Shown here piece by piece: positions 10,921 through 22,289 of a DNA stretch of 64,000 nucleotides. The notes under the pieces are model-generated. The model was not told the origin of the DNA and did no database searches. It worked only from the letters and a program-made list of their open reading frames with translations. The DNA comes from Macrostomum hystrix (Eukaryota > Platyhelminthes > Macrostomidae), in contig CATNEN010000039.1 of NCBI GenBank assembly GCA_950097015.1, forward strand, positions 17,714,501 to 17,778,500, given 5' to 3'. Every line of letters starts with the position of its first letter. Positions within the stretch are counted from its first letter, which is position 1. The translations under genes were made by a program, and so were the position numbers.

Positions 10921-11660
10921 ATTTGCTAAGCACTTCAGTTTAGAAAGGAATATTTTCCCATAAAATATGTCGCAAATAAAAATTGTGTTTTTCCAGTATT
11001 TTTTTCACCTTCTCGAATTCAATAATAACTTGATGAAGAGCATCAGCTGCCTCAGGTCAGGTAAGTTAATCTGTGGCACGTTTTTTAAATCCTAAATGTT
11101 TCACGAAGTCAAGAAGAAGTAACACTTTCGAAGTGGTGTCAAGCTTTGCATTACTCTGCTTGATCGAAAGGCATTTTTTCATTATAAATCTTTTTCAAGC
11201 CCTATCTTACCTGTTTCTGCCTGCCTCGTGACTCTACCATTCTGCTTTTGAGCAAGTGAGCAAATCGATACGAGGTACCTGAGCTGAGTAGGTCTTTTTT
11301 CTCCAGCTTCAAGATCAAAGGCTATTGACCGAATTGCTATTAACCAACCCGACCCAATCTGAGCAGGCTATTCCAATGGTTTTTATCTCTTTTGATCTTT
11401 CACTGGGTAGGGGTTGTCAAAAAGCACCGATAAAATGCTTATCAAGTCGTCAATATGACTTTTTTCAGCCTAGATTAGTGATCCTCAGTGTCCTACACTG
11501 TCCCTTCGGATGAATTATCAGAAAGTACCGATTTATCGTGCAAATCCTGCTTGTTGATTCGGCAGATATTTTGCTTCAACTGAAATAGACGAACTGAATA
11601 TTTGATAAAAGTGTATTTTCAAACGAATCCATATTTCTCATTCATCTGATTTATTATTTG
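10921..11660. other. Non-coding spacer between arrays
   Basis: Unique-looking sequence of mixed composition. The only open frame (11325-11513) shows no domain. Nothing else seen. Confidence 0.5.
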
Positions 11661-13751
11661 CTATGGGATCTGGAATGGTATAGTTATGGGATCTGGGATG
11701 GTAGTTATGGGATCTGGGAAGGTAGCTATGGGATCTGGGAAGGTAGCTATGGGATCTGGGATGGTATAGCTATGGGATCTGGGAAGGTAGCTATGGGATC
11801 TGGGATAGTAGCTATGGGATCTGGGATAGTATAGCTATGGGATCTGGGATGGTAGCTATGGGATTTGGGATGGTATAGCTATGGGATCTGGGATGGTAGC
11901 TATGGGATCTGGGATGGTATAGCTATGGGATTTGGGATGGTAGTTATGGGATCTGGGAAGGTAGCTATGGGATCTGGGAAGGTAGCTATGGGATCTGGGA
12001 TGGTATAGCTATGGGATCTGGGAAGGTAGCTATGGGATCTGGCATAGTAGCTATGGGATCTGGGATAGTATAGCTATGGGATCTGGGATGGTAGCTATGG
12101 GATTTGGGATGGTATAGCTATGGGATCTGGGATGGTAGCTATGGGATCTGGGATGGTATAGCTATGGGATCTGGGATGGTATAGCTATGGGATCTGGGAT
12201 GGTATAGCTATGGGATTTGGGATGGTATAGCTATGGGATTTGGGATGGTATAGCTATGGGATTTGGGATGGTATAGCTATGGGATCTGGGATGGTATAGC
12301 TATGGGATCTGGGAAGGTAGCTATGGGATCTCGGATGGTATAGCTATGGGATCTGGGATGGTAGCTATGGGATTTGGGATGGTATAGCTATGGGATCTGG
12401 GATGGTATAGCTATGGGATCTGGGATGGTATAGCCATGCGATCTGGGATGGTAGCTATGGGATCTGGGATGGTAGCTATGGGATTTGGGATGGTATAGCT
12501 ATGGGATCTGGGATGGTATAGCCATGCGATCTGGGATGGTAGCTATGGGATCTGGGATGGTAGCTATGGGATTTGGGATGGTATAGCTATGGGATCTGGG
12601 ATGGTATAGTCATGGGATCTGGGATGGTAGCTATGGGATCTGGGATGGTAGCTATGGGATTTGGGATGGTTGCTATGGGATCTGGGATGGTAGCTATGGG
12701 ATTTGGGATGGTATATAGCTATGGGATCTGGGATGGTATAGCTATGGGATCTGGGATGGTATAGCCATGGGATCTGGGATGGTAGCTATGGGATCTGGGA
12801 TGGTAGCTATGGGATCTGGGATGCTAGCTATGGGATTTGGGATGGTATAGCTATGGGATCTGGGATGGTATAGCCATGGGATCTGGGATGGTAGCTATGG
12901 GATCTGGGATGGTAGCTATGGGATTTGGGATGGTTGCTATGGGATCTGGGATGGTAGCTATGGGATTTGGGATGGTATATAGCTATGGGATCTGGGATGG
13001 TATAGCTATGGGATCTGGGATGGTATAGCCATGGGATCTGGGATGGTAGCTATGGGATCTGGGATGGTAGCTATGGGATCTGGGATGGTAGCTATGGGAT
13101 TTGGGATGGTATAGCTATGGGATCTGGGATGGTATAGCCATGGGATCTGGGATGGTAGCTATGGGATCTGGGATGGTAGCTATGGGATCTGGGATGGTAG
13201 CTATGGGATTTGGGATGGTATAGCCATGGGATCTGGGATGGTAGCTATGGGATCTGGGATGGTAGCTATGGGATCTGGGATGGTAGCTATGGGATTTGGG
13301 ATGGTATAGCTATGGGATCTGGGATGGTATAGCCATGGGATCTGGGATGGTAGCTATGGGATCTGGGATGGTAGCTATGGGATCTGGGATGGTAGCTATG
13401 GGATTTGGGATGGTATAGCCATGGGATCTGGGATGGTAGCTATGGGATCTGGGATGGTAGCTATGGGATCTGGGATGGTAGCTATGGGATTTGGGATGGT
13501 ATAGCTATGGGATCTGGGATGGTAGCTATGGGATCTGGGATGGTAGCTATGGGATCTGGGATGGTATAGCTATGGGATCTGGGATGGTAGCTATGGGATT
13601 TGGGATGGTATAGCTATGGGATCTGGGATGGTAGCTATGGGATCTGGGATGGTAGCTATGGGATTTGGGATGGTATATAGCTATGGGATCTGGGATGGTA
13701 TAGCTATGGGATCTGGGATGGTATAGCCATGGGATCTGGGATGGTAGCTAT
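11661..13751. repeat. Minisatellite, 21/23-bp unit ATGGGATCTGGGATGGTAGCT
   Basis: About 2.1 kb. Units alternate between a 21-bp form ending TAGCT and a 23-bp form ending TATAGCT, with ATCTGGG/ATTTGGG and GATGG/GAAGG variants. Blocks of several units recur as higher-order repeats, for example 12573-12764 compared with 12837-13028. It ends about 170 bp beyond the 3' end of the receptor gene. Small Met/Gly-rich open frames inside are by-products of the repeat. Confidence 0.95.
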
Positions 13752-13914
13752 GATGTTATTGATATAAATGTTTTTTATGCTGTGGGATCTGAGATTCGTG
13801 GGATCAATGCTCTGAGATCTCAGAAAATGAAATCAAATATTTTAATGCGTGTTTGTCACTTTTTATTGACTAATGAAGTAATAAAGTTTCTTAAACTCTA
13901 TGCTTCGTGATGGT

Positions 13915-13920
13915 TTTATT
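13915..13920 (-). terminator. Poly(A) signal of the receptor gene
   Basis: The plus strand TTTATT gives AATAAA on the minus strand, starting only about three bases after the TGA of the receptor frame (13924-13926). This implies a very short 3' UTR. Motif seen directly; use inferred. Confidence 0.5.
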
Positions 13921-13923
13921 TCG

Positions 13924-14949
13924 TCAGTCGTCATTTCCAGTTGACTCGGCTGCCACAGTAGCCGCCGTGTCGGGGCCAACCCGCCTGTCGCCGAAGCAGC
14001 GACGGTAGCAGCAGCAGCAGCTGACTAGATCGCGCCAAATAAGGCGCCGAATACTCGGCGATGTCAGAGCGTAGATGTACAGGGCGAAGCAGTTGTTGGT
14101 GTAGGACAGCAGGATCAGGCCATTGTAAGCTGTGTCAATAGACATTGTCCAATTAGAGATGGGGCTGACCACCCTGTACACCAGCATAAACCGGCTGGGC
14201 AGCATGGAGACAAAGAAATAGACAGATATGCCGAACAGCATCCTGAACGCCTTGGCCTCCTTGGTTGCGTGACTGCTAGACGCGGTGGCGCTGCCGGCGA
14301 GGGCGTATCGGCACAGCAAGGCGCCGTTCAGGGCTAGCAGGTACAGGCTGGGCAGCAGGATGCGCAGCACCAGGTCGCTGGCGATGAAGGCGGTGAAGTT
14401 GAACTGAGGCACGCTGACGCACACGCGATAGCCTGGCCAGAGGCGCATGATGTACAGCAGGCAGTGGTTCTTGACCACGGCAGCCGCGGCCAAGCAGGCG
14501 ACAACGCCAGCCATCAGGCGGGCGCTGAACCGACGCATCGGAGCCACAACAGCCAGAAGACGCTCCGTGGCGATGAGGCAGACGATCCAACCGCTGACAT
14601 CCGTGGACCAGTAGACTCCGAAGATGTGCAGCCGGCAGAGGGCGTCCGAGACGTTGCGAATGTCCCAGCCGCTGGTCAGGAGGGTCAGGTAGCGGGTCAG
14701 GGAGATCAGGATCACCGCCAGGTCGGCCACGGCCAGCAGGCGGAAGGTTGCACGGGTCGACTCGCCTAGGAAACAGCGGCTCCTAAGCAGCCAGAGAATC
14801 GCCACGTTGCCAAACAGGCCGAGAGCCATGGCGAGGCAGCCGAAGCTGAACAGAAGCTGACGGGTGGCGAACAGAGCTTCCTGGGGTCTGGCGCCGGCTG
14901 GAACCGCGGTGGCCGTCGAGTTCAGGGGCTCGCTTGTGCTGTTGCTCAT
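13924..14949 (-). CDS. Rhodopsin-like (class A) G-protein-coupled receptor, orphan
   Basis: Seven-helix plasma-membrane receptor; ligand unknown. A single-exon frame of 341 residues with an ATG at 14949. Visible landmarks: N-glycosylation sites NST at 3 and 11; GN in TM1 (47-48); LAVAD in TM2 (D76); conserved Cys105 at the start of TM3 and Cys177 in extracellular loop 2, able to form the usual disulphide; ERL at 129-131 in place of DRY; and a Cys cluster at 311-314 after TM7 that could be palmitoylated. Unusual points: the TM6 CWxP motif is absent (FFVSMLP instead) and TM7 has ALYIY where NPxxY is expected. Length is normal for the class. Such departures are common in lineage-specific invertebrate peptide receptors; I cannot name a subfamily. 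The gene lies between two minisatellites. Confidence 0.88.
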   Translation of the reverse strand: MSNSTSEPLNSTATAVPAGARPQEALFATRQLLFSFGCLAMALGLFGNVAILWLLRSRCFLGESTRATFRLLAVADLAVILISLTRYLTLLTSGWDIRNVSDALCRLHIFGVYWSTDVSGWIVCLIATERLLAVVAPMRRFSARLMAGVVACLAAAAVVKNHCLLYIMRLWPGYRVCVSVPQFNFTAFIASDLVLRILLPSLYLLALNGALLCRYALAGSATASSSHATKEAKAFRMLFGISVYFFVSMLPSRFMLVYRVVSPISNWTMSIDTAYNGLILLSYTNNCFALYIYALTSPSIRRLIWRDLVSCCCCYRRCFGDRRVGPDTAATVAAESTGNDD

Positions 14950-15282
14950 CTTGGAATTGAGGTGGCCTGGTGCTCTGAATAGCTTGTATTGCTACAGCTG
15001 AGTTGTAAGATTTATACCATGGGGAAGAATGCACTAAATCTGCATATTCTTCATCGCCAGACGGCTCCTATTGGTCGGCATAGGCCCGAGGGTGAAATCT
15101 CGTTCAAAATAAGTTATTTTTCAAATGCCTCCATTCCCAAGATCAAAAGGATTTCTCAGTCCCTAAAAAATTTAAACAAAATATTCAACAAAACAATGAG
15201 AAGCCCACAGGATGAGTCATCGAGGAATTGAGGAAACAAAGTGTTGGACAATTCAGTCACGAATTGGCGATGTAGGAATGTA
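14950..15282. other. 5' flank of the receptor gene
   Basis: Presumed promoter and 5' UTR on the minus strand. No TATA box stands out. A CTATTCAG sequence about 25 bases before the ATG could be a trans-splice acceptor, but this is weak. Confidence 0.3.
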
Positions 15283-16855
15283 GAATCTGGGATCTATAGG
15301 ATCTGGGATCTATAGGATCTGGGATCTATAGGATCTGGGATCTATAGGATCTGGGATCTATAGGATCTGGTATCTATAGGATCTGGGATCTATAGGATCT
15401 GGTATCTATAGGATCTGGGATCTATAGGATCTGGGATCTATAGGATCTGGGAACTATAGGATCTGGTATCTATAGGATCTGGGATCCATAGGATCTGGGA
15501 TCTATAGGATCTGGGATCTATAGGATCTGGTATCTATAGGATCTGGGATCTATAGGATCTGGGATCTATAGGATCTGGGAACTATAGGATCTGGGATCTA
15601 TAGGATCTGGGAACTATAGGATCTCTGGTATCTATAGGATCTGGGATCTATAGGATCTGGGATCTATAGGATCTGGGATCTATAGGATCTGGGATCTATA
15701 GGATCTGGGAACTATAGGATCTCTGGTATCTATAGGATCTGGGATCTATAGGATCTGGGATCTATAGGATCTGGGATCTATAGGATCTGGTATCTATAGG
15801 ATCTGGGATCTATAGGATCTGGTATCTATAGGATCTGGGATCTATAGGATCTGGGATCTATAGGATCTGGGAACTATAGGATCTCTGGTATCTATAGGAT
15901 CTGGGATCTATAGGATCTGGGATCTATAGGATCTGGGAACTATAGGATCTGGTATCTATAGGATCTGGGATCTATAGGATCTGGTATCTATAGGATCTGG
16001 GATCTATAGGATCTGGGATCTATAGGATCTAGTATCTATAGGATCTGGGATCTATAGGATCTGGGATCTATAGGATCTGGGATCTATAGGATCTAGTATC
16101 TATAGGATCTGGTATCTATAGGATCTGGGATCTATAGGATCTGGGATCTATAGGATCTGGGATCTATAGGATCTAGTATCTATAGGATCTGGGATCTATA
16201 GGATCTGGGATCTACAGGATCTGGTATCTATAGGATCTGGGATCTATAGGATCTGGGATCTATAGGATCTGGGATCTATAGGATCTGGGAACTATAGGAT
16301 CTGGGAACTATAGGATCTAGGATCTATAGGATCTGGGATCTATAGGATCTGGGATCTATAGGACCTGGGATCTATAGGATCTGGGAACTATAGGATCTGG
16401 TATCTATAGGATCTGGGATCTATAGGATCTGGGATCTATAGGATCTAGTATCTATAGGATCTGGGATCTATAGGATCTGGGAACTATAGGATCTGGGAAC
16501 TATAGGATCTGGGATCTATAGGATCTGGTATCTATAGGATCTGGGATCTATAGGATCTGGGATCTATAGGATCTGGGATCTATAGGATCTGGGATCTATA
16601 GGATCTGGTATCTATAGGATCTGGGATCTATAGGATCTGGGATCTATAGGATCTGGGATCTATAGGATCTGGGATCTATAGGATCTGGGATCTATAGGAT
16701 CTGGGATCTATAGGATCTGGGAACTATAGGATCTGGGATCTATAGGATCTGGGATCTATAGGATCTGGGATCTATAGGATCTGGGATCTATAGGATCTGG
16801 GATCTATAGGATCTGGGATCTATAGGATCTGGGATCTATAGGATCTGGGATCTAA
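15283..16855. repeat. Minisatellite, 16-bp unit CTATAGGATCTGGGAT
   Basis: About 1.57 kb. The main unit is CTATAGGATCTGGGAT with point variants GGTAT, GGAAC and CTAGT, plus a few 18-bp units with an extra CT (GGATCTCTGG). It shares the 11-mer GGATCTGGGAT with the arrays at 9.8 and 11.7 kb. Confidence 0.95.
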
Positions 16856-17389
16856 AGCTGTCTTCCTTTTTATTTAGCTGCACTAGCGTCGTGGAGTATC
16901 GCCATTTTCATTCTTGTCGCGATGCTATCAAGTGTTTTTGTCTTGTCAGAAATGTCAAATATATAATATTGAATAGGATGTACAGTAAACCTCACAATCG
17001 CATTGAGTTCTAAGCAGCTAGAAATCTAACACTACTTTTGTTTTATTGATTTTCGAGACATTGCACGACATGTCTTTTGACTTTGAAAATAGATCGAGTT
17101 TCGGTGGCCTGGCTTTGTTACAGAACAGTTGCGCTCTAAAGTGGAATGGAACCAAGCTTACTAGAAAGAATTTTATGTAGATAGACAAAATTAAGTAAAC
17201 AGAATTGCGATCCGGAATGAAAGTACAATATGATAACTAATATAAAATCTCTTAGTCTCGGTAATATTATGCAATATTAAAGGTTTTTCTTTTTAGTAAT
17301 CATTATTTAATTTTTATTACTGGTAGTAAAATTAGCTGAAAATTTATTGTAAATGTAGGATAATCTTGTTTAATCACATTCGATAATCC
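16856..17389. other. Non-coding spacer
   Basis: AT-rich, no convincing gene or repeat. Confidence 0.45.
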
Positions 17390-17905
17390 CTTTTAATTAG
17401 AATCGGATAATCAATTGCGATTAAGATTTGACAATTCATTGTGGTTAGAACAAGATAATACTTTGGAATTTGGTTTGGATCATCCATTGGGATTACAATT
17501 GGAATTCCCATTGGGATTACAACTGGATAATCCATTGTGATTAGAATTGGACAATCCATTGTGGTTAGAATTGGATAATCCATTGTGATTAGAATTGGAC
17601 AATCCATTATGGTTAGAATTGGATAATCCATTGTGGTCAGAATTGGATAATCCATTGTGATTAGAATTGGATAATACATTGTGATTAGAATTGGATAATC
17701 CATTGTGGTTAGAATTAGATAATCCATTGTGGTTAGAATTGGATAATCCATTGTGATTAGAATTGGATAATCCATTGGGATTACAATTGGAATTCCCATT
17801 GTGATTACAACTGGATAATCCAATGTGGTTTGAATTGGATAATCCATTGTGATTAGAATTGGATATTCCATTCTAGTTAGGCCGGGATAATCCATTGTAG
17901 TTATA
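17390..17905. repeat. Minisatellite, 24-bp unit ATTGGATAATCCATTGTGGT
   Basis: About 20 units of 24 bp (ATTGGATAATCCATTGTGGT plus TAGA), with GTGATT, GGGATT and ACAATTGG variants that give a weak palindromic look (GGATAATCC). The minus-strand open frame through it (YPILITMD-type repeats) exists because 24 is a multiple of three. Confidence 0.9.
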
Positions 17906-18403
17906 CTGAAGGTGGTCAGTCTGTAGAATGGTCATAATTATTGACTGCATTACGTTTTTCAAAACAAAAGATTTGCCAAATACAAAATAATTGACACGAA
18001 ATTTGATTTTAGAAAGCTGTGCACGACGAATGTTTTTTAATTAACGTTAAAAATAGATCAGTCTTTTTAATACCCATTCGAATTTAACCGGTATATAGGA
18101 AAAACAAATGACAGTTTCTCATGATGCAATCGGCAACAAAGATTCTATTTTGCATGCCTTAAAAATACGGTTTGCAAACATGTTTAAATATAAATCAGCT
18201 CCATAATACATTTGGCTGGCATTACTCAGAACAATAAATCTGATGTCGCAAAGATGTGCCGTTCCCACGGTACAATTTCTAAGAAATTCAAAGCAACAAA
18301 CAAAAAGAGTCTAGCCGTCTGTCCTGGTACGACTCTAGCCTTGATATTTGGTACGATTTTGGCTGCAGGTTTTGTTAATTGTCATTAGCTGCAGTTTTGC
18401 AGG
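17906..18403. other. Non-coding spacer
   Basis: AT-rich, no gene seen. Its right end (18324-18370) contains a few GGTACGATT/TCTAGCC words related to the array at 19.8 kb. Confidence 0.45.
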
Positions 18404-19326
18404 GGGATGAGACAGGGGAGAGATGACAGATGAGAGAGATGAGTCAGGGGAGAGATGAGACAGGGGAGAGATGAGACATGAGAGAGATGAGACAGGAGAG
18501 ATGAGACAGGGGAGAGATGAGACATGAGAGAGATGAGACGGGAGAGATGAGACATGGGAGAGATGAGACAGGGGATAAATGAGACAGGGGAGAGATGAGA
18601 CAGGGGATATATGAGACAGGGGAGAGATGAGACAGGGGAGAGATGAGACAGGGGATAAATGAGACAGGGGAGAGATGAGACTGGGGATAAATGAGACGGG
18701 GGAGAGATGAGACTGGGGATAAATGAGACAGGGGAGAGATGCATGAGACAGGGGAGAGATGCATGAGACATGGGAGAGATAAGACAGGGGATATATGAGA
18801 CAGGGGAGAGATGAGACAGGGGAGAGATGAGACTGGGGATAAATGAGACAGGGGAGAGATGCATGAGACAGGGGAGAGATGAGACATGGGAGAGATAAGA
18901 CAAGGGATAAATGAGACAGGGGAGAGATGAGACATGAGAGAGATGAGACGGGAGAGATGAGACAGGGGAGAGATGAGACAGGGAGAGATGAGACAGGGAG
19001 AGATAAGACAGGGGAGAGATGAGACAGGGAGAGATAAGACAGGGGAGAGATGAGACAGGGAGAGATAAGACAGGGGAGAGGTGAGACAGGGAGAGATAAG
19101 ACAGGGGAGAGGTGAGACAGGGGGGATGAGACAGGGGAGAGGTGAGACAGGGAGAGATAAGACAGGGGAGAGGTGAGACAGGGGGGATGAGACAGGGGAG
19201 AGATGAGACAGGGGAGAGATGAGACATGCGAGAGATGAGACGGGAGAGATGAGACAGGGGAGAGATGAGACAGGGAGAGATAAGACAGGGGAGAGATGAG
19301 ACAGGGGGGATGAGACTGGAGATGAG
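18404..19326. repeat. Minisatellite, 15-18-bp unit GAGACAGGGGAGAGAT
   Basis: About 0.9 kb of purine-rich GAGACAGGGGAGAGAT with ATAAAT, ATATAT, GCAT and CATGAGAG variants. The core is shared with the array in CDK1 intron 2 at 29.4-30.2 kb. Open frames reading [10 protein letters not shown]-type repeats on the minus strand are by-products. Confidence 0.93.
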
Positions 19327-19829
19327 TCAAGTAATATGTTGGTGCAAGAGATTTAGGAATTTAGCAGGCTAAAACAGGCTTGTGTGCCTGGAATTACTGG
19401 CCCATGTTTTAATTAATCAGGAAAAGTGACCATGCGCATGCATAATTGATTATCTTCAGAGATGAAAGCCAATATCGAATGTACTTTTGCAGGAGTACAT
19501 ACATTTGTAGTAAGCATAAAACGAGTAAGAATCAGCAAAGTTACGTCAGTAGGTTCTCATGATAACTCCACACCAATAGGTGTTATTATTTTCCAGACGC
19601 TAAACAAGGCATGCAATTTTCTTCATAAATTAGCTCGTATAACAAATTTCATCACACTTCCGCCACATATTCTCAACTGGAAGTGATTGCACAAAAAAGT
19701 AAATTGACGCCTCGCAAGCTATAGTTAGATAAGACTCAAGCTGATTCTGCATCCGGCCGGTTAGGAAAGGATAAATGCACGAAATAACCTTTGCTCAGAG
19801 GATTCTGCTCATGCTGCGATTTTGTGATT
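19327..19829. other. Spacer with a short unexplained open frame
   Basis: A 74-codon plus frame at 19462-19686 has no recognisable domain. Nothing else seen. Confidence 0.35.
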
Positions 19830-20760
19830 AATTTGGAGTCCTAGAACGATTCTAGCCGTAATTCTTGTTAAGACTCTAGCTGCGATTCTAGCCGTAATTC
19901 TTGGTACGATTCTAGCTGCGATTCTTAATACGATTCTAGCCGTAGTTCTTGTTAAGACTCTAGCTGCGATTCTAGCCGTAATTATTGGTACGATTCTAGC
20001 TGCTATTCTTAATACGATTCTAGCCGTAGTTCTTGTTAAGACTCTAGCTGCGATTCTAGCCGTAATTATTGGTACGATTCTAGCTGCTATTCTTAATACG
20101 ATTCTAGCGGTAATTCTTGGTATGATTCTAGCTGCGATTGTTAAATCGATTCTAGCCGTAATTCTTGTTAAGACTCTAGCTGCGATTCTAGCCGTAATTC
20201 TTGGTACGATTCTAGCTGCGATTCTTAAATCGATTCTAGCCGTAATTCTTGTTAAGACTCTAGCTGCGATTCTAGCCGTAATTCTTGTTAAGACTCTAGC
20301 TGCGATTCTAGCCGTAATTCTTGGTACGATTCTAGCTGCGATTCTTAATACGATTCTAGCCGTAATTCTTGGTACGATTCTAGCTGCGATTCTTAAATCG
20401 ATTCTAGCCGCCGTTCTTGGTGAGATTCAAGCCATCATTCTCTGTGCGAATCTGGCTGCCATTCTGGCCGAAATTGTTTGTGCGATTCGGACCGAAACTC
20501 TATGTGCTATGTGAAATTCTATCTGCTATTTTTGCTGCGATTCTTGCCTTCATTCTTTGTTCGAATCTGGCTGCAATTCGGACCGAAATTCTTTGAGCGA
20601 TTCCAGCTGCGATTCTTGGTACGATTCTAGCCGTAATCCTTAGTACGATTCTAGCTACGGCACTTGGTGTGATTCTAACTGTAAGTCCTGGTAAGATTAC
20701 AGCTGCACTTTTTGCTACGATCCTGGCCTCTGTAGTTTCTGTTACGATTCTAAAAATTAT
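19830..20760. repeat. Minisatellite, 24-bp unit GATTCTAGCCGTAATTCTTG
   Basis: 24-bp units (GATTCTAGCCGTAATTCTTG plus GTAC) alternate with TTAAGACTCTAGCTGCGATT forms, so the higher-order period is two to three units. The right third (20410-20760) is strongly diverged, showing the older end of the array. A 130-codon open frame at 20122-20514 is a by-product. Confidence 0.92.
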
Positions 20761-21270
20761 TAGTCAATAAATAAATTTGAAACATTTGAATCTCCACTGT
20801 CTTATATTGCTCGTACATTCTCAGAAAGTTTATATTGTTCCTGAAGCAAACACATTCTATACTGTACAAACAATTTTAGAGTCGCAAAAGATGAATAGCA
20901 ATACAGTAGCATTGTCCTAGAAGCGTTTAATAATTTAAACAAAGCTATTTTAGGAACAAACAACTGAAAAAATGCGACATGAAGCTAATTCAAAGCACTA
21001 TTGAAGCTGAAATCATGATTTTATTAAAAATGGTACGCAATAACTACTATCTATATCAGTAGGTAGTTAAGGACAGATACGCGAATATTTGAGTAATGCA
21101 TGAATTAGTTACATAAGGCACGTTTAAGAGAAAAACAATGGCAATTTTTTTCTCAATAATTGAACTGAGTTTCTAACGTAATTGCTTTCTTAGATTTTCG
21201 AAGATACGGGACCCCAATTGGAAGGACAATGGGATTGAGAAATCAATGAGAAGACTAGAAAGACACTCAA
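20761..21270. other. AT-rich intergenic DNA
   Basis: Nothing recognised. Confidence 0.45.
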
Positions 21271-21272
21271 TA

Positions 21273-21689
21273 CCCTGTAAAAAATTCGGCTGCTTCTTCG
21301 GCGGGTTTTTTGTGCAAAATAGGAGTGGAATCTACCAAAATCCCCCTATCTCGCAAGAGTTAAAGAAACCACCCAGGAAGCAGCCGATGTAACCGTAAAT
21401 TGTGCGGAAACCGCCGAAGAATCACCCGAACCAGTGGCCCATGGGACAACCAGAGAATTATTTACGGGCGATTCCTCGGCGGTTTCTGAGCATGGAATCC
21501 TCCGAACTGGAGGATTCTTTGGGTGATTATATTTCGCCACCAAGAAGCACCGAGAAAACGCCCAGTTGGTAGATTCTAAGCATGGAATCATCCGATTGGT
21601 ATGTTTCCAGCGTTCGGCTGTTTCTTTTTCTGGAAAAACCGCAGATTCCAACTGGAATCACCCAAAGAAACATCCCTATTTTTAGTGGG
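21273..21689. mobile_element. CCC...GGG non-autonomous element, copy 1
   Basis: A 417-bp element with short imperfect terminal inverted repeats (CCCTGTAAAAAATTCGG left; CCCACTAAAAATAGGG when the right end is inverted). It is flanked by TA on both sides (21271-21272 and 21690-21691), a candidate 2-bp target duplication as in Tc1/mariner-type elements. The body matches copy 2 at 34.8-35.2 kb in inverted orientation over its whole length. The 101-codon minus frame in it is conserved between copies only as part of the repeat. Confidence 0.72.
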
Positions 21690-21771
21690 TAGGCCGATGT
21701 TAACAATAAAAAAATTAACGAATTAATTTGCTATATATTCGAATGAGATATTCTAGCTTACAGGATGTAGC

Positions 21772-22265
21772 CAATCGGCAAGAGATTCGCATAGTTCACT
21801 AAAGGTCAGGAGTTCGAATCTCAGCCACAGGAAGACTATATTCCTTGGGCAAGAGGAAGGTAAGACTGAGCGGTTGACGCGATTGACCTACGCATCAAAG
21901 TTTTAATGAGCTCGATTCCGCGGCAAGGCCACACTCATTTGGGGCGCAGCCGTGTAGAGAAGGCCCTTCAAGGCCAACCTCCAAGGCGCAGTAAAGTGTA
22001 CACTGCCTGAAGATGAGCATGAGCTCATGAGTCAAGAGCATGTATGCTCAAGAGAGTGTGCTCAAGAGTATGTACTCAGGAGAGTATGATCAAGAGTGTG
22101 TCCTCGGGAGAGTGTGCTCAAGAGTGTGTCCTCGGGATTGTGTGCTCAGGAATGTGCTCAAAAGAGTGTGCTCAGGAGTGTACTTAAGAGTCGAAGCGGA
22201 ATGGGTGAAATTGCCTCTCGCTGGCTGCGGTTCTACAGTCACAAAGGACTGACCAGCCGTACACC
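21772..22265 (+). mobile_element. Composite tRNA-derived SINE with internal expansion
   Basis: Starts with a tRNA-like head whose B box AGTTCGAATCT lies at 21810-21821. A second SINE body follows with GAGCTCGATTCCGCGGC and GGGGCGCAGCCG. A degenerate GTGTGCTCAAGA expansion (22030-22190) comes next, then the family 3' segment TTGCCTCTCGCTGGCTGCGG. It ends next to the MPPE1 stop codon and probably provides its 3' UTR or flank. Related copies are at 24.2, 30.6 and 39.2 kb. Confidence 0.65.
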
Positions 22266-22289
22266 TGTCTACTGCATTATAGTCTATTC

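Noticed and set aside
18335-19330. Minus frames of [10 protein letters not shown] repeats
   Set aside because: Minisatellite by-product; same for 29371-30159.
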